From Sphingobacterium sp. ML3W (GTDB taxonomy: Bacteria; Bacteroidota; Bacteroidia; Sphingobacteriales; Sphingobacteriaceae), in assembly GCF_029542085.1 (NCBI RefSeq), contig NZ_CP107036.1, forward strand, positions 3,038,001 through 3,102,000: 64,000 nucleotides of DNA, read 5' to 3'. This document shows, piece after piece, positions 1-8,786 of the stretch (its first letter is position 1; each line of letters opens with the position of its first letter). The position numbers were made by a program, and so were the translations under genes. Below the pieces are notes generated by a model. It had not been told where the DNA came from and did not search any database. It saw nothing but the letters and a program-made list of their open reading frames with translations.

Positions 1-155
1 CAGTAAAAAATAACTAATAAAAAGGACAGCCTTTTAGTAAAAACATCGTGTTTATTAAAATACAAATTTATAAACAACAAAATAAGACAATACAGAGCAG
101 AAAAAATCGGCAATGCAAAAGCCAATACTTGTGCTAATAAGTTTAAATCCATCAT
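1..155 (-). CDS. N-terminus of membrane AraC-type regulator B, left copy (partial, runs off left edge)
   Basis: Only the first 51 codons are inside the window. They begin Met-Met-Asp-Leu and form the first hydrophobic segments of a multi-pass membrane protein. The DNA is almost identical to the 5' end of the complete regulator at 10944-12077, so the product is inferred from that copy: a membrane-embedded N-terminal half with a C-terminal AraC-type DNA-binding domain. In the right-hand copy the start overlaps the stop of regulator A by 4 bp; here 8 bp separate the two genes. Whether the rest of the gene is intact cannot be seen. Confidence 0.75.
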   Translation of the reverse strand, partial: MMDLNLLAQVLAFALPIFSALYCLILLFINLYFNKHDVFTKRLSFLLVIFY

Positions 156-163
156 ATTCGAAT

Positions 164-1303
164 TTATTTATCAATTTTGTGTTTTTCTTCAAGTTTCTTC
201 TTAACCCGCCAGTAATTACGTAAGCTGCCAAATCCAGCCATTGTAATAAGCGCCTGCAGATCTTTCTCCTTATGGTCCGGATCTTCCATCAATGTATCTA
301 ACTCCCTAAGTCGCCACAAATTGATGTAATTACTAAAATTAACGCCATAAGCTACATTCACAAACTTGGAAAAATAAGCCCTATTTGTATTAAAAATTTT
401 CACTATCTGATCCATTTTTAGATCCGGGTCAAGGAATGGTTTATTTTCTCGAAAATAGGAGTCTAATTGTGCTTGCGAAAGAATTGAAGTCGCTTCCTCT
501 TTCACTTCAATTATGTTATCCTTTTCCTCTGATATACTAACTTGAACATCATTTTCAATCCGGCCTGAAGGCATCAAAATTTTATTTATCTGCAAATAGG
601 TCTTTTTTAAAACGTAATTCCTTTGCAACAAATTATAAGTTAAGATTAGATGTTGCACAGGGATAAACAAGGCATATAATAAATTGTTATACGATGTGAA
701 TGAATACAACCCTATAAATGCTATCAGAAGTAATATTCTAAAAAACAGCACGTAATTCAACCATTTAATTTTGCTCCAATCCTCGTACCTCCCCTCTGAC
801 ATTAACTTGGTATAGCTATCATAAAGGTGTCGAATCATTAAATAGGTATAATACACCGAATACAGTGCTACCGAAATGAAAAGATATGGTATAAAAAAAT
901 TAAAGACATCATTATGTGAGGGAAAAAAAGATAATGAACTAAAAAAGAATAAACTAACCGCAAAACTCAGCAGGAACGGAATCACATAATGGTATCCACC
1001 TATTCTCTTTTGCTCGCCCATAGATGTGATAATAACAATTACATGAAAAAATACGACCTGCATGAGATGTAGGTTGAATGCGACAAAAGGAAGAATATAT
1101 TGAAATGAACTACCAGGAACCTGAATCATTAAATTAAAGATCCAGTTAAAAATCATCTGACAGAAATAGATCAATAACAGTCTTTTAAGATATCGTTCGA
1201 TAGATAAAATTCGATCTCCGTATGCAAATAGCAAAAAAAGTATACAAATGATAGATGATGCGACCGGGGTTGCGGCAATTATGATTTGGTAAAGTTCATT
1301 CAT
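164..1303 (-). CDS. Membrane-anchored AraC-type transcriptional regulator A (left copy)
   Basis: The 379-residue protein has about seven hydrophobic segments (roughly residues 5-27, 41-60, 69-93, 106-126, 136-156, 182-203, 208-228). A linker rich in Glu follows, then a C-terminal AraC-like helix-turn-helix region (about 283-375) with the pattern F-N-T-N-R-A-Y-F-S-K-F and a second helix pair around A-G-F-G-S-L. Such proteins are read as one-component sensors that stay in the inner membrane; the signal is unknown. It is a near-identical paralogue of 12074-13222. It differs mainly by a few substitutions and a shorter C-terminus, ending I-D-K instead of N-D-K-Y-S-E. It lies between the response regulator gene and regulator B, probably co-transcribed. 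Confidence 0.75.
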   Translation of the reverse strand: MNELYQIIIAATPVASSIICILFLLFAYGDRILSIERYLKRLLLIYFCQMIFNWIFNLMIQVPGSSFQYILPFVAFNLHLMQVVFFHVIVIITSMGEQKRIGGYHYVIPFLLSFAVSLFFFSSLSFFPSHNDVFNFFIPYLFISVALYSVYYTYLMIRHLYDSYTKLMSEGRYEDWSKIKWLNYVLFFRILLLIAFIGLYSFTSYNNLLYALFIPVQHLILTYNLLQRNYVLKKTYLQINKILMPSGRIENDVQVSISEEKDNIIEVKEEATSILSQAQLDSYFRENKPFLDPDLKMDQIVKIFNTNRAYFSKFVNVAYGVNFSNYINLWRLRELDTLMEDPDHKEKDLQALITMAGFGSLRNYWRVKKKLEEKHKIDK

Positions 1304-1531
1304 AGGAGACCAATAATATTAATATTCGAAATAAATGACTATAAAAAAACGCGCAAACTAGAAGGGTACTTTTATAATAGTATATAAATTTATTCATTTT
1401 CACTCACAATTGGATATAAAGAAAAAAAATATTTTAACCTTACACCCCGTATGCAAATTCTTTCAATTGAAATCTCATAATGTTGTTTAAAAGTAGGGAG
1501 ACGGTCGCTAAAAGTATTCGTTTAACAGAAA

Positions 1532-1981
1532 TCACCCACGATCAAACGCATAATGATTTGTCTTGGCGGGATTATCTATTTTGAGTTGCTTTATATTGTT
1601 GAATACAATCTGTTCTACTCTTTCGATCAATATCCTATCATTTATACTTTTTGAAATATAATCTGATGCACCTAATTGCAATGCTCTACTAATCTTGTCG
1701 CTGTCTAAATCATCGGTATACATAATAATCTGACTATTGGGATACAATTTCTTTAGATGTGGAATACTATCGATACCATTCATAAATGGCATATTGACAT
1801 CCACTAAAAAAACATCCGGATCTTCAAATTTAGCTTTGAATGATTCCATGCCAACTGGAGAAGAGGCTTCTAACACTATTTCAAATTTTGGATTCGTGTG
1901 CTGGGATAGCTTCGCCCGTGTAAAAAATCTAATGATTGAAGAATCATCGATAAGACCTATTTTAATTGTTTCAGTGTACAT
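1532..1981 (-). CDS. Single-domain CheY-like response regulator (left copy)
   Basis: The 149-residue protein is a lone receiver domain. The acidic pair D12/D13, the phospho-acceptor D61 (in L-V-D-V-N-M-P), T89 and K111 are all present, so it should be phosphorylatable. There is no output domain, so it must act by binding a partner; the neighbouring membrane regulators are the obvious candidates (inference). I chose the ATG at 1981 because the right-hand copy starts at the same Met-Tyr-Thr; a longer in-frame start exists at 2032. The C-terminus differs from the other copy, ending F-D-R-G instead of F-E-I-E-F-A. No histidine kinase is encoded in the window. Confidence 0.8.
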   Translation of the reverse strand: MYTETIKIGLIDDSSIIRFFTRAKLSQHTNPKFEIVLEASSPVGMESFKAKFEDPDVFLVDVNMPFMNGIDSIPHLKKLYPNSQIIMYTDDLDSDKISRALQLGASDYISKSINDRILIERVEQIVFNNIKQLKIDNPAKTNHYAFDRG

Positions 1982-2302
1982 AATTATCAACTTTACTTGA
2001 TTTCTACAAAGAAATAGAATGCTAACAACCACAGCACTGCTTTTGATAAAATCATTAGTGACATATAGTCAATAACATGTTTTTACCTTAAATCTCACTA
2101 AATTTAGAATTCGCCGAATGATAATTGCATAAGCCACAAAATATATGCAATAGAAAAAAAACCGTATAAACACTTTACAGCAATTTCACTTTGTAATAAC
2201 TGAAATTTCTATATTTAAGTTGTCTACGCAACTTAATAAATAACACCTTGATAAGTATATAGGCCCATTTTGATTAGTCTCTTAAATGACACTTATTAAA
2301 TT

Positions 2303-2317
2303 AGTAATTGCTCACTT
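2303..2317. promoter_or_regulatory. Conserved leader block 1, left copy
   Basis: AGTAATTGCTCACTT is identical to 14226-14240 although the surrounding leaders have diverged. It lies about 320 bp upstream of the response regulator start. A protein-binding site is inferred; no known consensus was recognised. Confidence 0.4.
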
Positions 2318-2430
2318 TTACCGATATATATTAAGATTACTCTAGGATGTCTTCGATCAAATTAATACTAATAATTTAGGCTTAATTGAAATTGTAGGTT
2401 TTGCTTCCAAACGAATTTAAATATAAAAAT

Positions 2431-2446
2431 TTTACTATTCGTCATA
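2431..2446. promoter_or_regulatory. Conserved leader block 2, left copy
   Basis: TTTACTATTCGTCATA is identical to 14345-14360 and about 128 bp from block 1 (119 bp in the other copy). A related TATTCGT-AT sequence occurs upstream of the usher-like gene near 8310. Function as an operator is an inference. Confidence 0.4.
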
Positions 2447-2653
2447 GGCAAAGATTCTTGTATCTGGTATATTAGCTACCATATTTCCAGTGTACTGACA
2501 ATTCCAATCTAATGATTTCCGAATAAGATAAACAATATAACTAACAAAGGATAGCCCCTGTCATAAGAATTGATCCATGAGAACAAATCGTTTTAATGAA
2601 GTTCTCTTTTTGCCTAATTTTTCTAATAACTACTCCACGTACAAGAGGACGTA

Positions 2654-3493
2654 TTATTTTATAACCAGGTCTTTTTCCGCAATCTTAAGACTGTGGCCTC
2701 GGCCTGCATCCAAGATGGCAACCAATAGATAAGAGCCTGGCAGTAATTGCTCGCTCAGTGGTAGATTCAACCGCTGTTTACCCTGTGGCATAATGGCAAA
2801 ATAGGCAGGCTCAGTCTTGATCTCGGCCCCAGTAATTTTATTGGTGATTTCTAACCTCACAGTGCCTGTCTTATTAATCTGACCTGTATTGGCAAAGGCC
2901 AATTGTACCTGTCCATTTCGCATGGTGCCAGTTGGACCAGTGTAGATCATGGCATTGATCTCCATATCGCCAAGCGAAGTACCTAAAGGGTTGTAAAACA
3001 CCTGTATTCCAAACTCATAGGCGACCAGTATCCCTATTCCTGATTGATCAGCGTTATCTGACTTACTGGGATTGGTCTGGGTCAGGAAAAGCATGCTATT
3101 GTAGGCCGATTTAGAGGCAAGCTTATGTGGTACGGCGCAGCTGATTGTCAGATTTTTACTCTCGCCGGGGCCTAGTTCAAAATTGTTTTCGCTCACTTCA
3201 ATCCAATTCGACATAGATTGCGCCATACTTCCGTTAGGATGGTACTGTCGATTTCCGGTACTGTCCCTATCCCAGTCACTAAGACTAGACGTAAAGCTAT
3301 AAGTCTTGGTCTTGCTGCTGTTGGTCATCTTTACATTTCTGCTGACAGTCTGCCCAGCCAAGCCCTCAAAAGTAAGGGTAATAGGAGATACTGATATATC
3401 CTGCGCCGCAGCTGGAATAACGAAAACAAGAACCAGTAGGAGCTGATGAACAAAATGCTTCAATTGGAGGTATATAACTTCTATTTTAATCAT
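2654..3493 (-). CDS. Periplasmic pilus chaperone-like protein (two Ig-like domains)
   Basis: The 279-residue protein has a signal peptide ending near residue 31 (A-A-A-Q). An N-terminal Ig-like domain begins I-S-V-S-P-I-T-L-T-F and contains F-E-L-G-P-G-E-S-K-N-L-T-I and a following Y-N-S-M-L-F-L strand. That layout resembles the PapD/FimC-type chaperone core, where the L-x-P-G-x-S-x-x-L/V turn and alternating hydrophobic strand are typical. A second beta-rich domain fills residues about 165-279. It lies downstream of two pilin-like genes and an usher-like gene on the same strand. The inferred role is to hold pilin subunits in the periplasm before assembly. Sequence similarity to classical chaperones is weak, so a different Ig-fold secretion factor is possible. 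Confidence 0.6.
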   Translation of the reverse strand: MIKIEVIYLQLKHFVHQLLLVLVFVIPAAAQDISVSPITLTFEGLAGQTVSRNVKMTNSSKTKTYSFTSSLSDWDRDSTGNRQYHPNGSMAQSMSNWIEVSENNFELGPGESKNLTISCAVPHKLASKSAYNSMLFLTQTNPSKSDNADQSGIGILVAYEFGIQVFYNPLGTSLGDMEINAMIYTGPTGTMRNGQVQLAFANTGQINKTGTVRLEITNKITGAEIKTEPAYFAIMPQGKQRLNLPLSEQLLPGSYLLVAILDAGRGHSLKIAEKDLVIK

Positions 3494-3505
3494 TATCTTT
3501 TATTG

Positions 3506-3840
3506 TTAGTTGTCACTTTTATTTTTTAATACACAAGTAATCAATCCGCTATGAATACCCGACACGACCTTATTGTCTGGACCAGTCATTATTATTTTCT
3601 TCGAATCGGTCACTAAGATACTGTATTTGACAGCATATTTTTCCCAAAAGCTGGTTCCGTCGTTATGGCACTGTAAATAGCTTTACCCTGTTGACCTCTA
3701 TCGGATCCTGTCTCGATGCAGATTCAATCTGCAATACAGATACCCATATGCTGATATCGCCACCTGAGCGCGTAAAACTACTACCATTAGCCTTTGCTCC
3801 GATGATATATAGTGCTATTTGGCTTGTACAACATCAAAAT
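3506..3840 (-). pseudogene. Decayed tip-adhesin/pilin C-terminal domain
   Basis: Reading leftwards, one frame gives S-Q-I-A-L-Y-I-I-G-A-K-A-N-G-S-S-F-T-R-S-G. This aligns with S-Q-L-Q-P-Y-T-I-S-V-K-A-N-S-T-H-F-T-S-V-D in the tip adhesin at 9336-10769. After a stop and a frame change another frame gives E-K-Y-A-V-K-Y-S-I, matching K-K-Y-G-I-K-Y-S-I of the adhesin and G-Y-D-V-K-Y-D-I-P of the pilins, and it runs to a stop at 3506. No open frame joins the parts and no N-terminal lectin-like part is visible, so this is a truncated, frame-broken third member of the pilin-domain family. Confidence 0.6.
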
Positions 3841-4014
3841 ACACATTATCTTTTTATTGTACATATTTTTGTTGGCACTTTTAGTGCCTATATAGCAAAA
3901 TAAGGGAACGGACAGTTAAAAGCGTACCGTCCCCAAATACCGATTTACTAAATTATGATACATTTACTATGGCACCCTAGCTTTTTAGCAAAGCTACTGG
4001 CCAGTTCTAATCTT

Positions 4015-4617
4015 TTATTAAGGAGCTGTTACTGTAAATACAAATGTTGCTTTATACGGTTCTTTAACCCCAGTTGCCAAGGTATTATTTACCGGGATAT
4101 CATACTTAACATCATACCCTTGCCCAAAGGCTGTAGCTGTGCCTCCTGTAAAGATGTCCTGTGCCATTGTAGTTGGCGTAATAGCTGTCCCGAAAGCTCC
4201 TTCTCCTGTTTTGGATGCAGAGATACGCAGGATATCTAAAGGTAGTGTCGAGTTTGCAGAGGTAAAGTTTGCCTCGTTGGCCTTTACAGTGATCTTATAG
4301 GCTCCTGTAGCTACCGCATTGATCTGATTTGTAATGATCTGTGTCTGCTCATTATTATATTTATCAGCATTGTCATACACGAAACTTAACTGATCTGCTC
4401 CTGTAGCACCACTACCACCTTCACCGCCACCACCGGCACCAAATACGTCTTTAAGTTCTACATTAACTGTAATCGTACGGCTGTCGGCGGACTGTGCCGA
4501 TGCAGTATTATACCCTAATCCTGCTGTTAATAATATTGCCAGTCCTAAAATTTGCTTTTTCATTGTTTTTGTTTTTAAATATTAAAATTATTGATTACTT
4601 ACTTGTATCCTATTTTC
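4015..4617. repeat. Tandem pilin repeat, unit 1
   Basis: This unit is repeated 612 bp further right with very few changes. It covers the whole pilin gene and about 50 bp of upstream sequence, including the stretch ending near ACTTGTATCCT. Confidence 0.9.
4018..4563 (-). CDS. Pilin-like major subunit candidate 1
   Basis: The 181-residue secreted protein has a signal peptide ending A-S-A-Q (residue 24), so the mature form is about 157 residues. A beta-rich fold begins R-T-I-T-V-N-V-E-L-K and contains a flexible Gly-rich insert (G-G-G-G-E-G-G-S-G, about residues 43-52). It also has Y-K-I-T-V-K-A-N-E-A-N-F-T-S, Y-D-V-K-Y-D-I-P and a terminal alternating strand F-V-F-T-V-T-A-P. These last motifs recur in the C-terminal domain of the tip adhesin, as expected for pilin-fold subunits of one fibre. 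It resembles DUF4402-type proteins in general look, but I cannot confirm that family. It differs from its neighbour at only eight residues, four of them in the signal peptide. Assembly role is inferred from context. Confidence 0.6.
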   Translation of the reverse strand: MKKQILGLAILLTAGLGYNTASAQSADSRTITVNVELKDVFGAGGGGEGGSGATGADQLSFVYDNADKYNNEQTQIITNQINAVATGAYKITVKANEANFTSANSTLPLDILRISASKTGEGAFGTAITPTTMAQDIFTGGTATAFGQGYDVKYDIPVNNTLATGVKEPYKATFVFTVTAP

Positions 4618-4626
4618 GCCCACCAC

Positions 4627-5229
4627 TTATTAAGGAGCTGTCACTGTAAATATAAATGTTGCTTTATACGGTTCTTTGACTCCAGTTGCCAAGGTATTAT
4701 TTACCGGGATATCATACTTAACATCATACCCTTGTCCAAAAGCTGTAGCTGTGCCTCCTGTAAAGATATCCTGTGCTGTTGTAGTTGGGGTAATTGCTGT
4801 ACCGAAAGCTCCTTCTCCTGTTTTGGATGCAGAGATGCGCAGGATATCTAAAGGTAATGTCGAGTTTGCAGAGGTAAAGTTCGCCTCATTGGCCTTTACA
4901 GTGATCTTATAGGCTCCTGTAGCTACCGCATTGATCTGATTTGTGATGGTCTGTGTCTGCTCATTATTATATTTACCAGCATTGTCATACACGAAACTTA
5001 ACTGATCTGCTCCTGTAGCACCACTACCACCTTCACCGCCACCACCGGCACCAAATACGTCTTTAAGTTCTACATTGACTGTAATCGTACGGCTGTCGGC
5101 GGACTGTGCCGATGCAGTATTATACCCCAACCCTCCTGCTAATAATAATGCTAGTACTAAAATTTGCTTTTTCATTGTTTTTGTTTTTTAAATGTTAAAT
5201 TATTAATTACTTACTTGTATCCTGTTTTC
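4627..5229. repeat. Tandem pilin repeat, unit 2
   Basis: Direct repeat of 4015-4617 at an offset of 612 bp, covering the second pilin gene and its short upstream region. Confidence 0.9.
4630..5175 (-). CDS. Pilin-like major subunit candidate 2
   Basis: This 181-residue protein is identical to the neighbouring pilin at 173 of 181 positions. The mature differences are Asp/Gly, Ile/Thr, Met/Thr and Val/Ile, so the two products should be interchangeable in a fibre. It shares the signal peptide ending A-S-A-Q, the Gly-rich insert and the K-A-N-E-A-N-F-T-S motif. It lies 66 bp upstream of copy 1 and about 108 bp downstream of the usher-like gene. Each pilin has its own nearly identical AT-rich upstream region, so both may be independently translated at high level. 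The low divergence means recent duplication or ongoing gene conversion. Confidence 0.6.
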   Translation of the reverse strand: MKKQILVLALLLAGGLGYNTASAQSADSRTITVNVELKDVFGAGGGGEGGSGATGADQLSFVYDNAGKYNNEQTQTITNQINAVATGAYKITVKANEANFTSANSTLPLDILRISASKTGEGAFGTAITPTTTAQDIFTGGTATAFGQGYDVKYDIPVNNTLATGVKEPYKATFIFTVTAP

Positions 5230-5283
5230 AATTATATGATACGATCCATGAGTGAATACTCCTAAAGCATACTCAAATTTTCA

Positions 5284-8202
5284 TTATAGTTTTTTGATCT
5301 CTACGCTTCTGCGCATATCTTTCGATGTAAAAATAAGATGCTGTTTTTCAACACTTTTAACCACCGAAATATCCTGCCCATTATTTTCTATATGCAAGGG
5401 AAGACGACTTACATCAGCATATATTTTGTACTTCGCTTCGGGTAGGTATAGATTAAATGCCCCAACATTATTTGTTGATGTTTGGAATCTGACGTTTTCA
5501 TCATCAACCGAAATGGCTAGGATTTGTATCCCTGACATATTGGCGATTCCTTCTCTAATATATTCGTTCTGAATAACCTTGACCTCACCGGTAATCCGAT
5601 TGGTCTTCACCAATGGAAGGGGATGTTTCCTATTTTTTGAGAGTAAGACTGAACTGTTGGCTCCTTGTAGTAATGTCCAACCCTCCATGTTTGATATTTC
5701 TGGAGTGTATGTATCACCCACTGTTCCATTGAAATTTACCTCCCCACGTTTATTGGATACAGCAGAAAGATCATTGATCGAAAGGAGTATATCCGATAGC
5801 AGAGGTTCTCCTTTATCCCGGATACCGTTCCTATTCTGATCGTCAAAACAGATATAAGTCAGCTTTCGTACAGATGAATTCCGTTCTCTACCTAATTTCT
5901 TCTCCACTCCAATACGGATTTGTCTAGAGGTATAGAGGTCTTTATCACCCCAATGTATAATAGGATCCTCATAGTTTATTCCTGTTTCAGGATTATAACG
6001 TGTCATCAGAGTATATTTATTGACGCCATAATTTACAGAAGCTGTAAAAGCCCAATCGTTCTTGACATTCCATCTACCATATATATTCAGCATATAATTT
6101 TCGCTTTTATTGTATCCATAGTAATTATACATCAGCGAATAATTGACGCTTAACTTGTTTTCTAGGCCGACAAATGCTCCCGTTGGCCCAATAGTAAATA
6201 CATCATACTCTTTTTTTCCTACGTTGACCAAAGCATCAGACAAGTAATAAGGATTGCGTTGATAGTATGCAGTCAGTCCCCATTGCTTAAAGCTGTAGGA
6301 AAAGTCTGTTTTTAATGAATAGAAAGGTGCCGTGGGCCGTCCAGAAGTATTCTCCGATGTATACCCATGATCCGTCGATAAGCTCATGCTATGGTCCATG
6401 TGATGCAGGTTGAACAACAATTTCGCCCGATATGATTTCGACATCCAGTCTGTAATTTGGGGCTCCTTATCTGCAGCGATCTGCGAAGCCATAGATTGGT
6501 ACATATAGTAGGGATACATACCGACACGCAGCTGTTCACTCAATTTAACACGGTACCCCAGCTCATAGTTCTGCTGCTCTGAATAGTTCGACCGTCCAAA
6601 AGAAATATTCGTTAATGTAGTGTTCAAAAACTTGGGTTTGTTGCTCTGGAACCGTACCGAAGCTGACAAGGACTCTTTGTCAGAGATCCGCATACTTCCG
6701 TTTCCATTGAACACGAATAAACCTCTATTGAACCCTCCATAATATGGGCTACCGTAGAATACAGACAGATTTCCAGCAGTATTATTATCAACAGCAGATT
6801 TCCAACGATAATTAAGGCCTAAGGTGTATCCCAGCTCCTGCTGTTTATTCATTTTAGATGTGGTCTGATAACTAACACCTGCATCAGCGGTCAGCCAATG
6901 CCCCATTTTATGGATCAGGTTCTTTTTTATGGTATAAAGCGAAGTATTGAGCTGGCTATAATCCTCCTGTGCATTGAGGAGTACCATCTCGAGGTTTTCA
7001 CGCTCAGCTGTTGCATCACGATAGGTCGCAGCAAGGGTATACCCCCCTCTTTTCCACAGATGATTGTCGGTAAGCAGCATATTATCGTTATCAATAGCTG
7101 TAATCCCTACAGTCTTATTTTTATCCAGATTGTAGCTCAGCTTCCCTCCTTTTCCACTTACATTAAAACCGTAGTTCTCATTGACAGATCCCAAATGTAC
7201 ATACCATCGTCTTGTTTTCAGATATACATAGGTATCACTCAGATTATATTTTGACTCATTTTTCAGATAGGAATTCAGATTCAGATTGTATCCCCATTCT
7301 TTCTTTGTTTCCCATTGATACCTTCCCGATCCCGCCAATTGTACCGAAGAAAAATTATTGGCGTTAATAAAATTCAGGCTTAACACATTCGGACGGTTGG
7401 AATATATGTCCTGATAGCGCATGACAAGGTTTCGATTATGTGAAAGTGACATAATCCGAATATTTTTTTGAGCAATAAGCTTACCATGCGGATCTATCGC
7501 CTTTATTTTTACCGCAAAATCAGCGGTGTTACTAGGCGCCCCTACATTCGTCGCGTTGATTTGGATAAGCTGATTTTGCCCCGGCTCAAGGACAATCTCG
7601 TTATTGTCAAAATCAAAGCGAAGACCTTTGGGCACATCTTCAAATTCCAATTTAAAGGATAAGGGCACCAATCCAGAATTTATAGTCCGAAGCTCCAATT
7701 CGGCGGAACTACTGAACTGCCTCAAATAAAGTTCATTATATGGAGTCTCCAATAAGAGCTCGGATTTTGCATCTAATAGTACAATAAACTGCGTAGCATA
7801 GATATTTCTATCTGACGAATCTACATTATAATACGACGTTGAGAAATCCTGGCTGGTTGATTTTATGGTATTCTGGTTTGCAAAAAACTTAATCGGCACT
7901 TGTTTAATTTCACCTCCGGCTAATACGATGCTATCCGGCAATTTAAGTAAGGCATTTTCATTGGCATTATCCTTATATTTCCGAAGGACTATCTCACGAT
8001 CAGATTTATTCTTAAATGCAAGAAAATTTGAAAATGTTTCTCCGGGTTTTACCGTTAATGTATCTTGTACAAAGCGAATATCTATCTTAGACGTCTGAGC
8101 TGTAACAAGCAATGCATTTATCATAAAACCAACAGCAAAAACAATCCGCGGAAGATTTTTAAAAATTATGTTCTTTAATATTTTATTGCAATTTAAACTC
8201 AT
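5284..8202 (-). CDS. Usher-like outer-membrane beta-barrel assembly protein
   Basis: The 972-residue protein has a signal peptide (about residues 1-36) and an N-terminal Ig-like region (about 37-260) with P-G-E-T-F-S-N-F-L-A-F-K-N-K near its start. A long middle part (about 265-775) is rich in alternating aromatic beta-strands typical of an outer-membrane barrel. A domain starting F-D-D-Q-N-R-N-G-I-R-D-K-G-E-P (about 779-865, SdrD-B/carboxypeptidase-regulatory style) and a last beta-sandwich domain (about 868-972) follow. Barrel plus terminal beta domains, next to chaperone and pilin genes, matches the plan of chaperone-usher ushers. Ordering differs from FimD, whose plug sits inside the barrel, and no classical usher signature was recognised. 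Function is therefore inferred; a surface adhesin or TonB-independent exporter is the alternative. Confidence 0.55.
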   Translation of the reverse strand: MSLNCNKILKNIIFKNLPRIVFAVGFMINALLVTAQTSKIDIRFVQDTLTVKPGETFSNFLAFKNKSDREIVLRKYKDNANENALLKLPDSIVLAGGEIKQVPIKFFANQNTIKSTSQDFSTSYYNVDSSDRNIYATQFIVLLDAKSELLLETPYNELYLRQFSSSAELELRTINSGLVPLSFKLEFEDVPKGLRFDFDNNEIVLEPGQNQLIQINATNVGAPSNTADFAVKIKAIDPHGKLIAQKNIRIMSLSHNRNLVMRYQDIYSNRPNVLSLNFINANNFSSVQLAGSGRYQWETKKEWGYNLNLNSYLKNESKYNLSDTYVYLKTRRWYVHLGSVNENYGFNVSGKGGKLSYNLDKNKTVGITAIDNDNMLLTDNHLWKRGGYTLAATYRDATAERENLEMVLLNAQEDYSQLNTSLYTIKKNLIHKMGHWLTADAGVSYQTTSKMNKQQELGYTLGLNYRWKSAVDNNTAGNLSVFYGSPYYGGFNRGLFVFNGNGSMRISDKESLSASVRFQSNKPKFLNTTLTNISFGRSNYSEQQNYELGYRVKLSEQLRVGMYPYYMYQSMASQIAADKEPQITDWMSKSYRAKLLFNLHHMDHSMSLSTDHGYTSENTSGRPTAPFYSLKTDFSYSFKQWGLTAYYQRNPYYLSDALVNVGKKEYDVFTIGPTGAFVGLENKLSVNYSLMYNYYGYNKSENYMLNIYGRWNVKNDWAFTASVNYGVNKYTLMTRYNPETGINYEDPIIHWGDKDLYTSRQIRIGVEKKLGRERNSSVRKLTYICFDDQNRNGIRDKGEPLLSDILLSINDLSAVSNKRGEVNFNGTVGDTYTPEISNMEGWTLLQGANSSVLLSKNRKHPLPLVKTNRITGEVKVIQNEYIREGIANMSGIQILAISVDDENVRFQTSTNNVGAFNLYLPEAKYKIYADVSRLPLHIENNGQDISVVKSVEKQHLIFTSKDMRRSVEIKKL

Positions 8203-8786
8203 ATTATTTCTCAGTTGCCATTATCAAATTATGATATTGTCAAACGCGTATATTCATTTGACAGAACAAAGAGAAGGAGAATGTTTTTGTTTATTTACGT
8301 CAAACATATATTCGTAATGACAAAACGTATAGTTTTTTGGTAAAAAATACAAATAACTGAAAATCAGTGTTTTTAATTTAAAAATTTACTTTTAGTCACC
8401 TTTTTTATTACAACATCTCTATTTGATTTTCCCTGAAATCAACCGATAGATTTTAAGAACAAACTATCATACAAAATATCATACTCTTTTATACGAAATA
8501 AAAGATCACAAAGAATATATATATGTTTATTTGCTAGATACATCCTCTTAAATTTTGAGATAACACGATATAATCAAAATAAAATATTGAAAATAATAAG
8601 ATTACAAAAACTAGGGAAGCAATTAAAATGGAGCTTTATGAATTATAAAAATATCAAATCATTCCAACTATGATCATCTTCGAAACAAAAACAAAATTAT
8701 TATCAAACAGTCCTGAAAAATTTTGGCGAAATTGTAATTAATGCCATACTCCTTAATCACTATTTGCCCATAAAGGGTGTTATTTA
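8203..8786. other. Gene-free region upstream of the usher-like gene
   Basis: No gene is supported in these 584 AT-rich bases. A sequence TATTCGT-AT near 8310 resembles conserved leader block 2 of the regulatory cassettes. The promoter for the usher, pilin and chaperone genes should lie here, because the next gene upstream on that strand is more than 1 kb away. Confidence 0.4.

Larger units (their letters stand above)
1..2446. repeat. Left copy of duplicated regulatory cassette
   Basis: This segment repeats 11923-14360 in the same orientation. It holds regulator B (start only), regulator A, the single-domain response regulator and the leader upstream of it. Coding parts are nearly identical at DNA level. 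The leader has diverged and is recognisable only as conserved blocks, the last of which ends at 2446. Position 1 corresponds to 11923, so the left boundary of the repeat is outside the window. Confidence 0.85.
1982..2653. other. Gene-free leader upstream of the response regulator, with conserved blocks
   Basis: No convincing gene is present in these 672 very AT-rich bases. Blocks shared with the leader of the other copy include AGTAATTGCTCACTT (2303-2317) and TTTACTATTCGTCATA (2431-2446). The order and spacing are similar in both copies, which suggests a promoter or operator region rather than decayed coding DNA. Confidence 0.55.

Noticed and set aside
3691..3903. Plus-strand open frame of 70 codons in the gap upstream of the chaperone
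   Set aside because: The opposite strand here carries the decayed adhesin domain, which explains the sequence better.
3955..4239. Cys-rich open frame on the plus strand over pilin 1, and a similar one at 4591-4851 over pilin 2
   Set aside because: Both are exact antisense shadows of the pilin genes, repeat because the pilins repeat, and have no start context or family match.
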